NCBI RefSeq assembly: GCF_000332095.2
Contig: NZ_KI913949.1
Span: forward strand, 2,979,170-3,043,169
Direction of reading: 5' to 3'
From: Leptolyngbya sp. PCC 6406
Lineage (GTDB): Bacteria > Cyanobacteriota > Cyanobacteriia > Phormidesmidales > Phormidesmidaceae
Length of the DNA stretch: 64,000 nt
The translations under genes were made by a program, and so were the position numbers. Below are positions 34,092-43,352 of the stretch, piece after piece. The notes below the pieces were generated by a model that was not told the origin of the DNA, ran no database searches, and worked only from the letters and a program-made list of their open reading frames with translations. The first letter of the stretch is position 1. Each line of letters starts with the position of its first letter.

Positions 34092-35402
34092 ATGGCTCAC
34101 GTTGTTGTGATTGGTGCCGGATTAGGCGGGCTTCCCACCGCCTACGAGCTGCGGCAATTATTGCCGTCTCAGCACCGGGTAACGCTCATCTCTGACCAGC
34201 CTAAATTCACCTTTATTCCGGGCCTGGTGCGCGTCGGGCTAGATGTCGATCCGCTCGATCATTTCCAGCTAGACCTAGAGCCCCTGGCTCACCGTCATAA
34301 AGTCGCCCTAGTGCAGAGCAAGGTCACCACCCTTGACCCCCACGACCAGCGCATTACCCTGGAAAATGGCGAAGTTATTGACTACGACTATGTGGCGATC
34401 GCCACGGGGCCAAGCTTTGCCTTTGACGCCATCCCAGGATTGGGACCCCATGATGGCTACACCCACTCCATCTGCTCCCCCAGCCACGCCCTCCATGCTA
34501 GAGAGGCATGGCTCCAATTTTTAGAAAACCCTGGCTCATTAGTAGTAGGGGCCGCTCCCGGCGCGGGCTGCTTTGGGCCAGCCTACGAATTTATTCTGAT
34601 GGCCGAGCAGATTTTGCGCCAAAAAGGACTGCGCGATCGCGCCACCTTAACGCTGATTACCCCCGAACCCTACGTCGGACACCTGGGGGTCAGCGGCGTT
34701 AAAAATGCCCAGAAACTCACCGCCACCCTACTGCGGAAGCGGGGGATAGAAGCGATCGCCAATGCGGCGATTACCGCCATTTCTCCAGACGCTGTCACCC
34801 TAGACGATGGCCGCACCCTGCCCCAGCAATACGCCATGATTCTCCCAGCCTTTCGGGGGGCATCATTCATCCAAAATACCCCCGGTTTAGGCAACAAAAA
34901 GGGCTTCATTCCCGTGCTGCCCACCTACCAGCACCCCGATTTTCCCTCGGTCTATAGCCTCGGAGTCGGCGTCAGTCTGGCTCAGCCCGAGCAGTTCCGC
35001 GTGCCGATTGGCCTGCCCAAGAGCGGGCAAATGACCGAAGCCATGGGCATGGCCGTAGCCCACAATATTGCCGTGCAACTTGGAGCTATCCATAAGCTGC
35101 TACAAACGCCGACCCTAGAAGCCATTTGCTTCGCCGAATTTGGCGAAACCGGCATTCTCTACGTGGCAGCTCCGGTACTACCCGACCCAGCTACGGGAAA
35201 ACGGCGCTACTCCTACGCCATCCAAGGGAAATGGGTGGTGTGGGGCAAAGCTCTATTTGAGCAATACTTTATGACCAAAATGCGCCTAGGCGCTGCCGTG
35301 CCCTGGTACGAACGGCTGGGGCTACGGATGATGTTTGGCGTTGATTTGGTCAAACCAATTGCAGCCACTCCCACATCAGCCCCCGCCAGCGTCCGAGCCT
35401 AG
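34092..35402 (+). CDS. Sulfide:quinone oxidoreductase-like flavoprotein
   Basis: The 436-aa protein starts at 34092 with GAGG at 8 bp. An upstream frame start is not supported. FAD-binding motifs are VVVIGAGLGGLPTAYEL at the N-terminus and a second glycine box at about residue 150 (VVGAAPGAGCFGPAYEF), whose Cys is at the position of a redox Cys of SQR. A further Cys is in AICFAEFGE. With two of the three Cys seen in type I enzymes, it may be another SQR type or flavocytochrome c-like. It would oxidise sulfide to sulfane and reduce quinone. Its neighbours are a haem protein, a transporter and, convergently, a rhodanese gene. Confidence 0.85.
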   Translation: MAHVVVIGAGLGGLPTAYELRQLLPSQHRVTLISDQPKFTFIPGLVRVGLDVDPLDHFQLDLEPLAHRHKVALVQSKVTTLDPHDQRITLENGEVIDYDYVAIATGPSFAFDAIPGLGPHDGYTHSICSPSHALHAREAWLQFLENPGSLVVGAAPGAGCFGPAYEFILMAEQILRQKGLRDRATLTLITPEPYVGHLGVSGVKNAQKLTATLLRKRGIEAIANAAITAISPDAVTLDDGRTLPQQYAMILPAFRGASFIQNTPGLGNKKGFIPVLPTYQHPDFPSVYSLGVGVSLAQPEQFRVPIGLPKSGQMTEAMGMAVAHNIAVQLGAIHKLLQTPTLEAICFAEFGETGILYVAAPVLPDPATGKRRYSYAIQGKWVVWGKALFEQYFMTKMRLGAAVPWYERLGLRMMFGVDLVKPIAATPTSAPASVRA

Positions 35403-35423
35403 AAAACATTCAGGAGAGCATCA

Positions 35424-36026
35424 ATGAGGCCCATTTACCGAATTGCTTTTTGTATTGGCATGGCAATCATCGTCATGCTGCTCCAGCCCACCGCCACCTG
35501 GGCAGCGGTCAACCCCGCCGAACTGGCCAAGGCCGTTCAAGAAATTGAACAGTTAGACATGCTGCGTTCCGGCCTAGCCTCAACCTTAGAAGGCCAGACC
35601 GCAGAACCCACCATGAAGACGATGAAAGAAGTCTGCCGTCCCGTAGGGATGAAAGCCATGGAGCTGAGCAAAGAAAACGGCTGGCAGGTAAAACAAATTG
35701 CCACCAAATATCGCAACCCAGCCCATGCCCCCGATACGCTTCACTCCCGCATAGCCCTCGCCCAATTTGAACAAAAGCCCGAACTCATGGGCTTTTGGGA
35801 AAAAGCCACGATAGACGGACAGGCAGGCGATCGCTACTATCGCCGCATTAATGTCGAAGCTAGTTGTCTGGCCTGTCATGGGCAGCAAAATCGACGCCCC
35901 CAGTTTGTCAAAGAGGGCTATCCCCAAGATTTAGCCTACGACTTTAATGTGGGCGACTTGCGCGGGATGTACGCCGTGTTTATTCCCGAAGTGCAGCAGT
36001 CCATTCAAGCCGCCCTACAGCCCTAA
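35424..36026 (+). CDS. Tll0287-like c-type haem protein (DUF3365)
   Basis: The 200-aa exported protein has a signal peptide (about 1-27, ATWAA). A DUF3365 domain follows, with CLACHG (CxxCH) for a covalent haem at about residue 152 and the sequence KVNPAELAKAVQEIEQL-like helix near residue 33. Tll0287-type proteins bind haem with an unusual Cys-His ligation and are proposed redox or gas sensors. It lies 21 bp after the SQR gene, so they are cotranscribed. Confidence 0.88.
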   Translation: MRPIYRIAFCIGMAIIVMLLQPTATWAAVNPAELAKAVQEIEQLDMLRSGLASTLEGQTAEPTMKTMKEVCRPVGMKAMELSKENGWQVKQIATKYRNPAHAPDTLHSRIALAQFEQKPELMGFWEKATIDGQAGDRYYRRINVEASCLACHGQQNRRPQFVKEGYPQDLAYDFNVGDLRGMYAVFIPEVQQSIQAALQP

Positions 36027-36028
36027 GT

Positions 36029-36044
36029 AACCTGAATTCAGGTT
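36029..36044. other. Perfect 16-bp palindrome after the haem protein gene
   Basis: AACCTGAATTCAGGTT begins 2 bp after the stop codon. It is followed by TAAGCTTCGCTGCCCC, a piece that recurs at 53988. It may act as a weak transcript end. Confidence 0.4.
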
Positions 36045-36118
36045 AAGCTTCGCTGCCCCGCCACCAGGGAATACGTTACCGACGATTTCAACTGACATAA
36101 TTTTTGAGGATTTGGTCG

Positions 36119-37108
36119 ATGTGGAAGCTGTTAGAGCTAATTCAGAAAAACTTGACCTGGGCAATTCCCGCCTCAATGATTTTAGGAATTCTGGTCGGGT
36201 ACATCATTGAGCCAGCCCCACTAAAGGCGCTGATCATTCCCCTTACCTTCCTCATGGTGTACCCCATGATGATTAACCTGCAAGTTCAGAAAGTCTTTTC
36301 TGGGCAGGATTACAAACTGCAATTAGTTACTCAGCTCATCAACTTTGCCATCGTCCCATTCTTTGCCTTTGGCATGGGGCAGCTCTTTTTTGCCGATCGG
36401 CCCCTGGTAGCTCTGGGACTTTTGCTAGCCTCGCTTTTACCCACCAGCGGCATGACCATTTCCTGGACAGGGTTTGCCAAAGGCAACCTGAACGCAGCAG
36501 TAAAAATGACCGTGATCGGCCTGATTTTGGGGTCAATTGCCACCCCCTTTTATGCCAAATGGCTGATGGGTGCGGCGATTGAAATTCCTCTAGCCGACAT
36601 TTTTAGACAGATCATTGTGATTGTGTTTCTCCCCATGCTTTTAGGAGTAGCTACTCGCCTGCTGCTGATTCGCGTCGTGGGAGCAAACAAATATAACAAG
36701 ACCCTGAAGCAGAAGTTCCCAGCTTTTTCGACTCTAGGAGTTTTGGGCGTGGTGTTTGTGGCTATGGCGCTTAAAGCAGAGGCCATTGTCAGCCAACCCA
36801 TGATTTTGGGGTCATTTTTGGTACCCTTGGCTATTTTGTACATCGGCAACTTTGCCCTTAGTACCCTCGTAGGCAAGCTGTTGTTCAATCGGGGAGATGC
36901 GATCGCCTTGGTCTATGGCACGGTAATGCGAAACTTGTCTATCGCATTGGCGATCGCCATTACAGCCTTTGGTGGTGAACAGGGCTCAGAAATTGCCCTA
37001 ATCATTGCCATGGCTTACATCATTCAAGTGCAAGCAGCAGCCTGGTATGTGAAATTAACCGATAGAATCTTCGGCCCTGCTGAACAGTTTCAAACTCAAA
37101 CGAGTTAG
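36119..37108 (+). CDS. Bile acid:sodium symporter/ACR3-like transporter
   Basis: The 329-aa protein starts at the ATG at 36119 after TTTGAGGATTT. It has about nine membrane helices, with the conserved LLPTSGMTISWTGFAKGN motif. ACR3 arsenite exporters carry a Cys in the equivalent helix (PCTAMV); here it is TSGMTI, so arsenite transport is doubtful. In this context, next to sulfide:quinone oxidoreductase, it may export a sulfur anion or polysulfide-related compound. The family name is safe; the substrate is not. Confidence 0.72.
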   Translation: MWKLLELIQKNLTWAIPASMILGILVGYIIEPAPLKALIIPLTFLMVYPMMINLQVQKVFSGQDYKLQLVTQLINFAIVPFFAFGMGQLFFADRPLVALGLLLASLLPTSGMTISWTGFAKGNLNAAVKMTVIGLILGSIATPFYAKWLMGAAIEIPLADIFRQIIVIVFLPMLLGVATRLLLIRVVGANKYNKTLKQKFPAFSTLGVLGVVFVAMALKAEAIVSQPMILGSFLVPLAILYIGNFALSTLVGKLLFNRGDAIALVYGTVMRNLSIALAIAITAFGGEQGSEIALIIAMAYIIQVQAAAWYVKLTDRIFGPAEQFQTQTS

Positions 37109-37204
37109 CAATACAACACATGATGCCGTTCAGTTGCCCAGTGCCAACCGGGAGCACTCCACTTTCGTGAGCTTTCCCCCCAGAAAATCAGGCTAAAGAA
37201 GTGA

Positions 37205-37726
37205 TTACTGGGCGATCGCTTCTCCAGCAATTTTCCAGCCAGCAAAACTCGGTGGAAACCCCTGGGCTTTGTCATAGCCTAGCAAGTGCAGTGTCATGAC
37301 ACCCATTGCCGATCGATAACCCGTTGAACAGTACAACACTATGGGACGATCGCGATCGATTTTGTCCAGATTATGCGCCAATGTTCGGAGTGGAATATTG
37401 ATTGCATTAGGAATATGCCCTGATCGATACTCAGAGAGTTCTCGCACATCCACCAATACAGCCTGAGGATCTTTCAACAGACTTTTCAAACCTTCAATAC
37501 TAGGGATTGTGTAATAACCTGCTGGAATCGATGTAAGAAAGTGATCGACTTCTAACTCCAACTTGAGGGACTCGTCTGAAGGCGCACTTATTCTTTCTGG
37601 AGCGATCGATTCAGTTTCCGTGAGTGTTGCTGCCATAATTGGACGTTCTTCAACACTAAATAGAAGAAAAATACAAAACAGCGTTATTCCCAAAATCATA
37701 GCCTGAAGCGACTTCTTGAATAGCAT
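37205..37726 (-). CDS. Exported rhodanese-domain protein
   Basis: The 173-aa protein has a signal or anchor helix (about 10-30), then a rhodanese domain (about 70-170) with AVLVDVRELSEYRSGHIPNA and the active-site loop VLYCSTGYRS. The Cys would carry persulfide sulfur. It lies convergent to the transporter gene. Together with the SQR it suggests sulfide oxidation and sulfur transfer outside the cytoplasm. Confidence 0.93.
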   Translation of the reverse strand: MLFKKSLQAMILGITLFCIFLLFSVEERPIMAATLTETESIAPERISAPSDESLKLELEVDHFLTSIPAGYYTIPSIEGLKSLLKDPQAVLVDVRELSEYRSGHIPNAINIPLRTLAHNLDKIDRDRPIVLYCSTGYRSAMGVMTLHLLGYDKAQGFPPSFAGWKIAGEAIAQ

Positions 37727-38228
37727 AGATTTCTCCTAAAATTAGTGATTTATCAGTAATCGCCCAGCGGACCATCGCCGTCAAATCGGTTGTCTCTAAT
37801 GCTAGGGAGTGCTAGCCCTGTAGCGCTTCCTCCCCTCAGCCTACCAAGCACGTTATCGCAGCCCTATATCATGGGAATGACAGCAACCCTGGCTAGAGAT
37901 CCCTAGGCTGTTGATGACCTCAGATCAGTCATCAACTCAGTCATCAACAGCCTAGAATGCTAGGGCGTGTAGACAATTAACAAAAAAGTAACAAAAAAGC
38001 TCTTGCAGGGTAGGCATGACCACTCCCGCTCGACTGAATTAAGCTAGGGGCTGTAACCGCGCTTGTATAGACGCATCGGTGAAGCCCGCCCCGAGAGCTT
38101 AGGGTTTTGAGATCGAATAACATGCCGACCAATCCGGTTTTCGTCCTCCGGGAGACGCAAAGCGCATAGCCTAAGGGGTCACTGGTAATTCATTTGCAAG
38201 CCAGCCCCTTATTGGTCGAAGGGAGAGA
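37727..38228. other. Intergenic stretch with a long hairpin
   Basis: No gene is seen. TAGGCTGTTGATGAC (37904-37918) and GTCATCAACAGCCTA (37940-37954) form a perfect 15-bp stem. Between them a second GTCATCAAC offers an alternative arm. Bases 37996-38060 repeat a block found inverted at 28420-28500 ('gtaggcatgaccac', 'taagctagggg'). Confidence 0.5.
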
Positions 38229-38477
38229 TTAAAAGAAATCCAAATCCGGTTGCGGCTGGGGAACAGCAAAGTTCGAGGTGTCTAAGAGGTAGCGCCTAGC
38301 CTCCTGTTCTAGGCGATTGATCAGATAGGGCTCAATGGCATCGCTGTGGCGCAGGGCCGTGATATACCCCTCTAGATAGAGGCGGAGTTCATCAGTGCGA
38401 TAGCCCTGGTTCCAGTGATCAACGAGAGCATCGGTGATGCGCTGGTAGTAGCGAATGGATCTGGCGTCCTGCAACAT
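38229..38477 (-). CDS. DUF6761 family protein
   Basis: The 82-aa protein opens MLQDARSIRYYQRITDALVD and contains YRTDELRLYLEGYITALRH and LEQEARRYLLD, the pattern of a conserved cyanobacterial family (DUF6761). It is helical and soluble, and its function is unknown. It lies alone, divergent from the response-regulator gene. Confidence 0.82.
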   Translation of the reverse strand: MLQDARSIRYYQRITDALVDHWNQGYRTDELRLYLEGYITALRHSDAIEPYLINRLEQEARRYLLDTSNFAVPQPQPDLDFF

Positions 38478-38725
38478 TTTTTAGCGGACCTTGGGAAAGG
38501 GTAAGTAGGCGTCTTGCGTTTAGGATGCCCCAATTTCATGGGTAACAAAAGTAACGTGGCCCGCAATAGCCCTTATTTTCTTATAACGCAACTTAGCGGA
38601 GGGAGGGAGATCGCGCTGCATTGCCGTAGAAAGGGAGGGAGGGGCGTAACGGCAGCTACAAAACCACCCTAAGGGCTTTGTTAGTCTATGGGTCATCTTG
38701 ACGCACCTCACGCTGGACAGAATCT

Positions 38726-39487
38726 GTGGGCGCAGCTTGCATTCAAATTGTTGAAGGAAATCCCCATCTGCGATCGCTACTAGGATGGCACCTCCAGCAA
38801 GCGGGCTATCGTGTCCTCCAATCCGCAGATTTGGCTCGGGCTCGGGACACCTTTCAAACCCATAAGCCCAACCTCATGGTGCTAGATGCTCAACTCCCCG
38901 ACGGCGACGGGTTGGAATTGTGCCGCTGGGTCTATCAGCAGACCGAAACCTGCATCCTGATTCTTTCTGCCCGCACCACGGAAGCTGATGTAGTTGCGGG
39001 ACTACGGGCGGGAGCCGACGATTACTTAACCAAACCCTTTGGGATGCAAGAGTTTCTGGCCCGAATTGAGGCCCTGACCCGGCGCATGGGGCGGATGCGG
39101 GCTCCAGCTTCCCTAACCTATGGCGATCTCAATATTGATCTGGTGCAGCGACGGGTACGCTACGGCGAAATGTTTATCGATCTAACGCCCCAGGAATTTA
39201 GTCTCCTGTATGTCCTGACCCAGGCAGCGGGATCGCCCCTCAGCCGCACCGACCTGCTCCAGCGGGCTTGGCCCGACGCCATCGACAATCCCCGCACCGT
39301 AGATACCCACATTCTTTCCCTCCGCAAAAAAATTGAGGTGGATCCGCGCCAGCCCAACATCATTCAAACCGTGCGGAATGTAGGCTACCGCTTCAACGTG
39401 GATCGTCTGATCAACGTCGCCAATACCAATGGCAGTGATCAGAACGGCGTAGCCTCGCCCCTGCCGGTAACGGTGCCGTCCCTGTAA
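38726..39487 (+). CDS. OmpR-type response regulator
   Basis: The 253-aa protein has a GTG start chosen because family members begin CIQIVEGNPHLRSLLGWHLQ. Receiver: LMVLDAQLPDGDGLE with the phospho-Asp at about 53, and DDYLTKPFGMQEFLARIEAL. Winged helix at about 140-230 with VDTHILSLRKKIEVDPRQPN. No kinase gene is adjacent. It is a conserved cyanobacterial regulator of unknown target, ending 84 bp before upp with a perfect palindrome between them. Confidence 0.92.
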   Translation: MGAACIQIVEGNPHLRSLLGWHLQQAGYRVLQSADLARARDTFQTHKPNLMVLDAQLPDGDGLELCRWVYQQTETCILILSARTTEADVVAGLRAGADDYLTKPFGMQEFLARIEALTRRMGRMRAPASLTYGDLNIDLVQRRVRYGEMFIDLTPQEFSLLYVLTQAAGSPLSRTDLLQRAWPDAIDNPRTVDTHILSLRKKIEVDPRQPNIIQTVRNVGYRFNVDRLINVANTNGSDQNGVASPLPVTVPSL

Positions 39488-39499
39488 ACTGGTGGACTG

Positions 39500-39538
39500 C
39501 TTAGACCTCCGAGGTTTTGAAAACCTCGGAGGTCTAAG
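39500..39538. terminator. 19-bp perfect palindrome, likely terminator or mobile hairpin
   Basis: The arm CTTAGACCTCCGAGGTTTT and its complement are separated by one base (39519). It stands between the response-regulator gene and upp. Such 'AGACCTCCGAGGTTTT' palindromes are widespread in cyanobacteria as REP-like mobile hairpins. The arm ends in a T-rich tract, which could support termination. Confidence 0.6.
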
Positions 39539-39571
39539 AGCGAATATGATGATTCAGGTTTACGGACTGCG

Positions 39572-40228
39572 ATGACTATGGTTTCTCAACTCCGCATCTT
39601 TGTGCCCCCCCATCCCCTAATCAAGCATTGGCTGGGGGTGTCTCGGGATGCTAATACCCCTTCCCCATTATTTCGCACCGCTATGACGGAGTTGGGGCGA
39701 TGGTTGACCTACGAAGCGGCGCGGGACTGGCTGCCCATTCTGGAAACCACGGTCACAACCCCCTTGGCGGACTGTCCGGCCACCTTTGTGGACCCAGAGG
39801 TACCCATTGCCATTGTGCCAATTTTGCGGGCGGGCCTAGCCCTGTTAGAAGGCGCACAGTCCCTGCTGCCCCTGGCTTCCATCTACCATGTGGGCTTTGT
39901 GCGGAATGAGGAAACCCTAGAGGCGACCTGCTATCTGAATCGGCTACCGGAAACCTTTACCCCAGAAACACGGGTGCTGATCACTGAACCCATGCTGGCT
40001 ACTGGGGGCACGATGATGGCGGCGATGGCGGAGTTGACCCAGCGGGGGGTAGACCCGGCCATGGTGCGGATTATCTCGGTGGTGACTGCACCACCTGCGC
40101 TACAAAAGCTGGCGGTAGCTTACCCTGCCCTCAAGATCTACGCGGCTATGATTGATGAAGGGTTAAATAACAACGGTTATATTGTGCCGGGGCTGGGGGA
40201 TGCGGGCGATCGCACCTTTGGTACCTAG
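39572..40228 (+). CDS. upp: Uracil phosphoribosyltransferase
   Basis: The 218-aa protein converts uracil and PRPP to UMP in pyrimidine salvage. The PRPP-binding motif LITEPMLATGGTMMAAMAEL (about residue 134) and AIVPILRAGLALLEGAQSLL are diagnostic. Family length is normal. A YtxH-like gene follows after 64 bp. Confidence 0.95.
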   Translation: MTMVSQLRIFVPPHPLIKHWLGVSRDANTPSPLFRTAMTELGRWLTYEAARDWLPILETTVTTPLADCPATFVDPEVPIAIVPILRAGLALLEGAQSLLPLASIYHVGFVRNEETLEATCYLNRLPETFTPETRVLITEPMLATGGTMMAAMAELTQRGVDPAMVRIISVVTAPPALQKLAVAYPALKIYAAMIDEGLNNNGYIVPGLGDAGDRTFGT

Positions 40229-40292
40229 ACGAAGCCCCCCTTTAGCCCATAGGATCAAGCCAATCAGCGATTCCCTGGCGGTTCTCTTCACC

Positions 40293-40616
40293 ATGAGTCA
40301 GCAAGATAACTTTGGCAGCGGGTTCCTCTTGGGAACCTTGTTTGGCGGTATTGTCGGCGGCCTTGTCGGCGCTGTCGTGGCGTCTCGCCTAAACCGAGAG
40401 GCCAGCGACGATGATCGGGGAGAATTGCCCCCAGGACGTAGTGAGGCGGATCTCCTTTCCCCCAGCGAGGAGGAAATGGAACTCGCCCGCCGGGGTTTAG
40501 AGGATAAAATTGCCCAGCTCAATAGCGCCATTGACGATGTCCGCCAGCGCTTAGGCGGTGTCAATGGCCACGCTCAACCGGCCCCAGGGGAGCAAACCAC
40601 ACCCTATGACGGCTAA
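40293..40616 (+). CDS. YtxH-like small membrane protein
   Basis: The 107-aa protein starts at the ATG at 40293. It has one N-terminal helix with glycine zippers (GSGFLLGTLFGGIVGGLVGA), then an acidic tail with a short coiled coil (EDKIAQLNSAIDDVRQRLGG). It fits the YtxH/general stress type. The function is unknown. It is probably cotranscribed with upp. Confidence 0.78.
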   Translation: MSQQDNFGSGFLLGTLFGGIVGGLVGAVVASRLNREASDDDRGELPPGRSEADLLSPSEEEMELARRGLEDKIAQLNSAIDDVRQRLGGVNGHAQPAPGEQTTPYDG

Positions 40617-41120
40617 TCTGCCCTCCGTAGGGGCAACCACAAGGGATTGCCCCTACGGATCCAGATCAATATCGATCACCCGGCAACAACAGGACGGGTT
40701 TTGAGCCTCCCATTCTGGATTTCCCAAGGGGATTGCCCCTACGGAATTAATTTCAATCCTGGATTACCCGGCACTGGGTAGGGCGGGTTTTGAGCCTCCC
40801 ATTCTGGATTTCCCAGTCAATACGAGCCAAACCCGCCCCTACGGGATTTACCCCCTCACCCCCTCACGGGTCACCCGACAACAAGGGCAACCACAAGGGA
40901 TTGCCCCTACGGATCCAGATCAATATCGATCACCCGGCAACAACAGGGCGGGTTTTGAGCCTCCCCTACGGGATTTACCCCATCACCCCATCACCCCATC
41001 ACCCCAATACCCTTCACCCTTCACCCCTTCACCCCATCACCCCCCCACCCCATCACCCCCCCTTCGGTATTCCCCAGGATTTGTCACCCCACCTTCCAGG
41101 TCCGTCCGGTAAACTAAACT
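40617..41120. repeat. Block of direct repeats and CACCCCAT microsatellite
   Basis: The 'ggggcaaccacaagggattg' unit and the following 'gatccagatcaatatcgatcacccggcaacaacagg', 'cgggttttgagcctccc' recur at about 40627-40720 and 40886-40965, with a diverged middle unit at 40725-40815. A run of 'caccccat' repeats follows (40975-41060). No gene is present. Confidence 0.7.
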
Positions 41121-41164
41121 TCTAGAGATATCTACGTTGACTCCTACAAGGAGGCGAATATTAA

Positions 41165-41458
41165 ATGGGATCCCCTGCCCTTGGGCTTGTTGCCAGTACC
41201 CTGTCTACGTTCCTCAATATCTATTTCATTCTGCTGGTCATTCGTGTTTTGCTAAGCTGGTTTCCCAATGTGGATTGGTTAAACCCGCCCTTCTCGGTGA
41301 TTAGCCAACTTACCGACCCCTACCTCAATCTCTTTCGCTCCATCATCCCGCCCCTGGGAGGATTGGATTTATCACCGCTGTTGGCCTTTATCGTGCTGCA
41401 ACTGGTGGCTCAGAGTGTGAGCCAAGTCGCCGCAACCGTTGCTATGTCAGCGTTTTAG
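41165..41458 (+). CDS. YggT family membrane protein
   Basis: The 97-aa protein has two membrane helices: an N-terminal one (LSTFLNIYFILLVIRVLLSW), then the conserved NPPFSVISQLTDPYLNLFR motif, then a second helix. The family is linked to membrane or division processes and is called CCB3/YggT in oxygenic phototrophs. The precise role is not shown by the sequence. An AAGGAGG ribosome-binding site precedes the ATG. Confidence 0.92.
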   Translation: MGSPALGLVASTLSTFLNIYFILLVIRVLLSWFPNVDWLNPPFSVISQLTDPYLNLFRSIIPPLGGLDLSPLLAFIVLQLVAQSVSQVAATVAMSAF

Positions 41459-41535
41459 ACGGTTTCAGATGTAGGATTCCGCAGAGTGGTCAATGCCCAC
41501 CAGCCTGAATTCAAGGCTATGAAACGGGTAGATCA

Positions 41536-41973
41536 CTAACGACGTACCCGCCCGGTAAACCCTGCGGCCTTGAATTTTTCGAGCCGTAGCGGTTCTGGCT
41601 GGTTAGCAGCAACGGAGATGCGGATTTCAAAGGGACTCTCACCGGGGGGGATTTCCGGGATGCCCCCTAGGCGGGAGCGATTTTGCATAACTGGGTTAGC
41701 GTTGGCGTCGTAGATCCGACCAAACACATCGGCGTCAATTACGGATTTTCCGGTGGTATTGACAGCGATGCCCTGCACCATGTAGCAGCGGGCGGTTTGG
41801 ACAGATCCCGCTGTGACCATTCCTTCTGCAAACTCTTCTGGGCAACTGGTGTAGCTCAGATCCTTGAGTTCAATCTGGGTTAGGGCCAAGGCTGGGGGAG
41901 CGACCCAGGCGTTGAACCCCAGCAGTACCAGCGCGATCGCACTGATGAGAAAACCACGCAAACCCATGTTCAT
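41536..41973 (-). CDS. Exported protein of unknown function
   Basis: The 145-aa protein has a signal peptide (about 1-31, PALA). The mature part has two Cys (SCPEEF; ARCYMVQ) and beta-rich segments such as GKSVIDADVFGRIYDANANP and PEIPPGESPFEIRI. It looks like a periplasmic beta-sandwich. I do not recognise a named domain. It lies alone on the minus strand between yggT and aroE. Confidence 0.75.
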   Translation of the reverse strand: MNMGLRGFLISAIALVLLGFNAWVAPPALALTQIELKDLSYTSCPEEFAEGMVTAGSVQTARCYMVQGIAVNTTGKSVIDADVFGRIYDANANPVMQNRSRLGGIPEIPPGESPFEIRISVAANQPEPLRLEKFKAAGFTGRVRR

Positions 41974-42059
41974 AACTGCTTGGAGATAGGGGACTTTTAG
42001 CCAAGTCCAGCCTATCGCGAAATGCTGACCCCCTCCGAATCCAGTCCCTAGTACAGAAA

Positions 42060-42191
42060 GGATGAAGGGTGAAGGGTGAAGGGTGAAAAGGGATTCCTGG
42101 TCTCACGGGGACCCCTGCTCAATCAAATAGGTGAGTTTCGTAGGGTGTATAGCGCTAAGGCGCGGCTTCGCCCACGCGAAGCAATGCACCG
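42060..42191. repeat. GAAGGGT tandem repeat and partial MITE core
   Basis: 'gatgaagggtgaagggtgaagggtgaaa' spans 42061-42089. At 42138-42191 a piece matches the core of the CTAAGGGACT element ('gcgctaaggcgcggcttcgccc', then 'aagcaatgcacc') without its ends. Confidence 0.6.
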
Positions 42192-42200
42192 CAGAAATGT

Positions 42201-43127
42201 CTAGGCCAGACCCAGATGGGTTTTGAGGGCGTGGCGCATAACCGCGATTGGGGGTGGTTGATGAATCCAAATCTCCAGGGCAGCGGCCCCTTGCTGCACT
42301 AGCATTTCCACCCCATCGATAGTGTGCAGCCCTCGCTCCGTTGCCCAGCGGAGGAATTGGGTCGGGCTAGGGGTATAGATCAGGTCGTAGGCGATCGCGT
42401 CTGAGGGTAACTGGGCTAGATCCTGAGGGGAAACCGGAGATTGATCCTCACGGGGATGCATCCCCAGTGGGGTGGTGTTTACCAGCAGGGTGGTTTCTGG
42501 CAGCAGAGCTGGCAACTGATCCCAGGACGCAACTTGGAGTGTGGGACACAGGGGAGAATCCTGCCAGCTTTCGGCAAAGGACTGGAGCTTGTTGCGATCG
42601 CGCCCCACCACCCAAATTTCCCCACAGTGGAGCTGGCTACAGCCCGCCACTGCCGCCCGCGCTGCACCGCCATTGCCCAAAATCACGGCCCGCCGCTGGG
42701 ACCAGGGAAGATGGCCCGCAAGGCTGGATTCGGGCACTAAAGCTTCATGGCCCCAGTCCTGGAGCGGAGCCACAAATCCCAGGACATCTGTGTTGGTGCC
42801 TGCCCAACCCTGCTCCTGACGCCACACCGTATTCACCGCCCCCACCGCTTGAGCCAAGGGGGTCACCTCCGCCAGTGCCGCCATCACCGCCTGCTTGTGG
42901 GGAATCGTGACGTTAAATCCCACCACGCCCAGAGCCCAGAGCCCCGCCAAGGCTGTATCCACCGCCGCCGCTCTGACGGGAAAGGGGACGTAAATGCCAT
43001 CCCAGCCCAATGCCCGCAGGGCTGCATTCTGCATGGGGGGTGACAGGGAATGGGCAATGGGATCGCCGATAATGCCCAAAACCTGGGTTTTGCCCGTGAT
43101 CGAAAGCGGAATATCCAGCGCCACCAT
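42201..43127 (-). CDS. aroE: Shikimate dehydrogenase
   Basis: The 308-aa enzyme reduces 3-dehydroshikimate with NADPH in aromatic amino acid synthesis. Motifs: GDPIAHSLSPPMQNAALRAL near residue 22, VTIPHKQAVMAAL with the catalytic Lys, and the nucleotide loop VILGNGGAARAAVAG. Length is a little above the E. coli enzyme (272 aa). It is monocistronic on the minus strand. Confidence 0.95.
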   Translation of the reverse strand: MVALDIPLSITGKTQVLGIIGDPIAHSLSPPMQNAALRALGWDGIYVPFPVRAAAVDTALAGLWALGVVGFNVTIPHKQAVMAALAEVTPLAQAVGAVNTVWRQEQGWAGTNTDVLGFVAPLQDWGHEALVPESSLAGHLPWSQRRAVILGNGGAARAAVAGCSQLHCGEIWVVGRDRNKLQSFAESWQDSPLCPTLQVASWDQLPALLPETTLLVNTTPLGMHPREDQSPVSPQDLAQLPSDAIAYDLIYTPSPTQFLRWATERGLHTIDGVEMLVQQGAAALEIWIHQPPPIAVMRHALKTHLGLA

Positions 43128-43352
43128 AGCCCCCAGTTGTCAGTCCTTATTGTCAGCCTTTCGGATGGGGACCACCCCAGTAGGGTCATTGTCCCAGGAA
43201 TATTCCCCTATTGCCCCTACACCCAATATCGCTTTTCAAAGATCCGTATCAATTCCGAGGCGCAGATCGCCCCAGCCACCAGACTTAAATTAGTAGCCTT
43301 TGATACAAAATAGGCGCAACTGACCCCTAAGAGGTCCATAAGGAGAGTCTCC

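Noticed and set aside
36119-37108. Arsenite exporter Acr3
   Set aside because: The helix that carries the essential Cys in ACR3 reads TSGMTISW here.
38726-39487. Naming the OmpR-type regulator as rpaB or nblR
   Set aside because: The receiver start and linker do not match what I recall of either; family level is safe, the symbol is not.
42441-43313. Several 90-150-codon frames opposite aroE
   Set aside because: They are antisense shadows; the aroE motifs on the other strand explain the open sequence.
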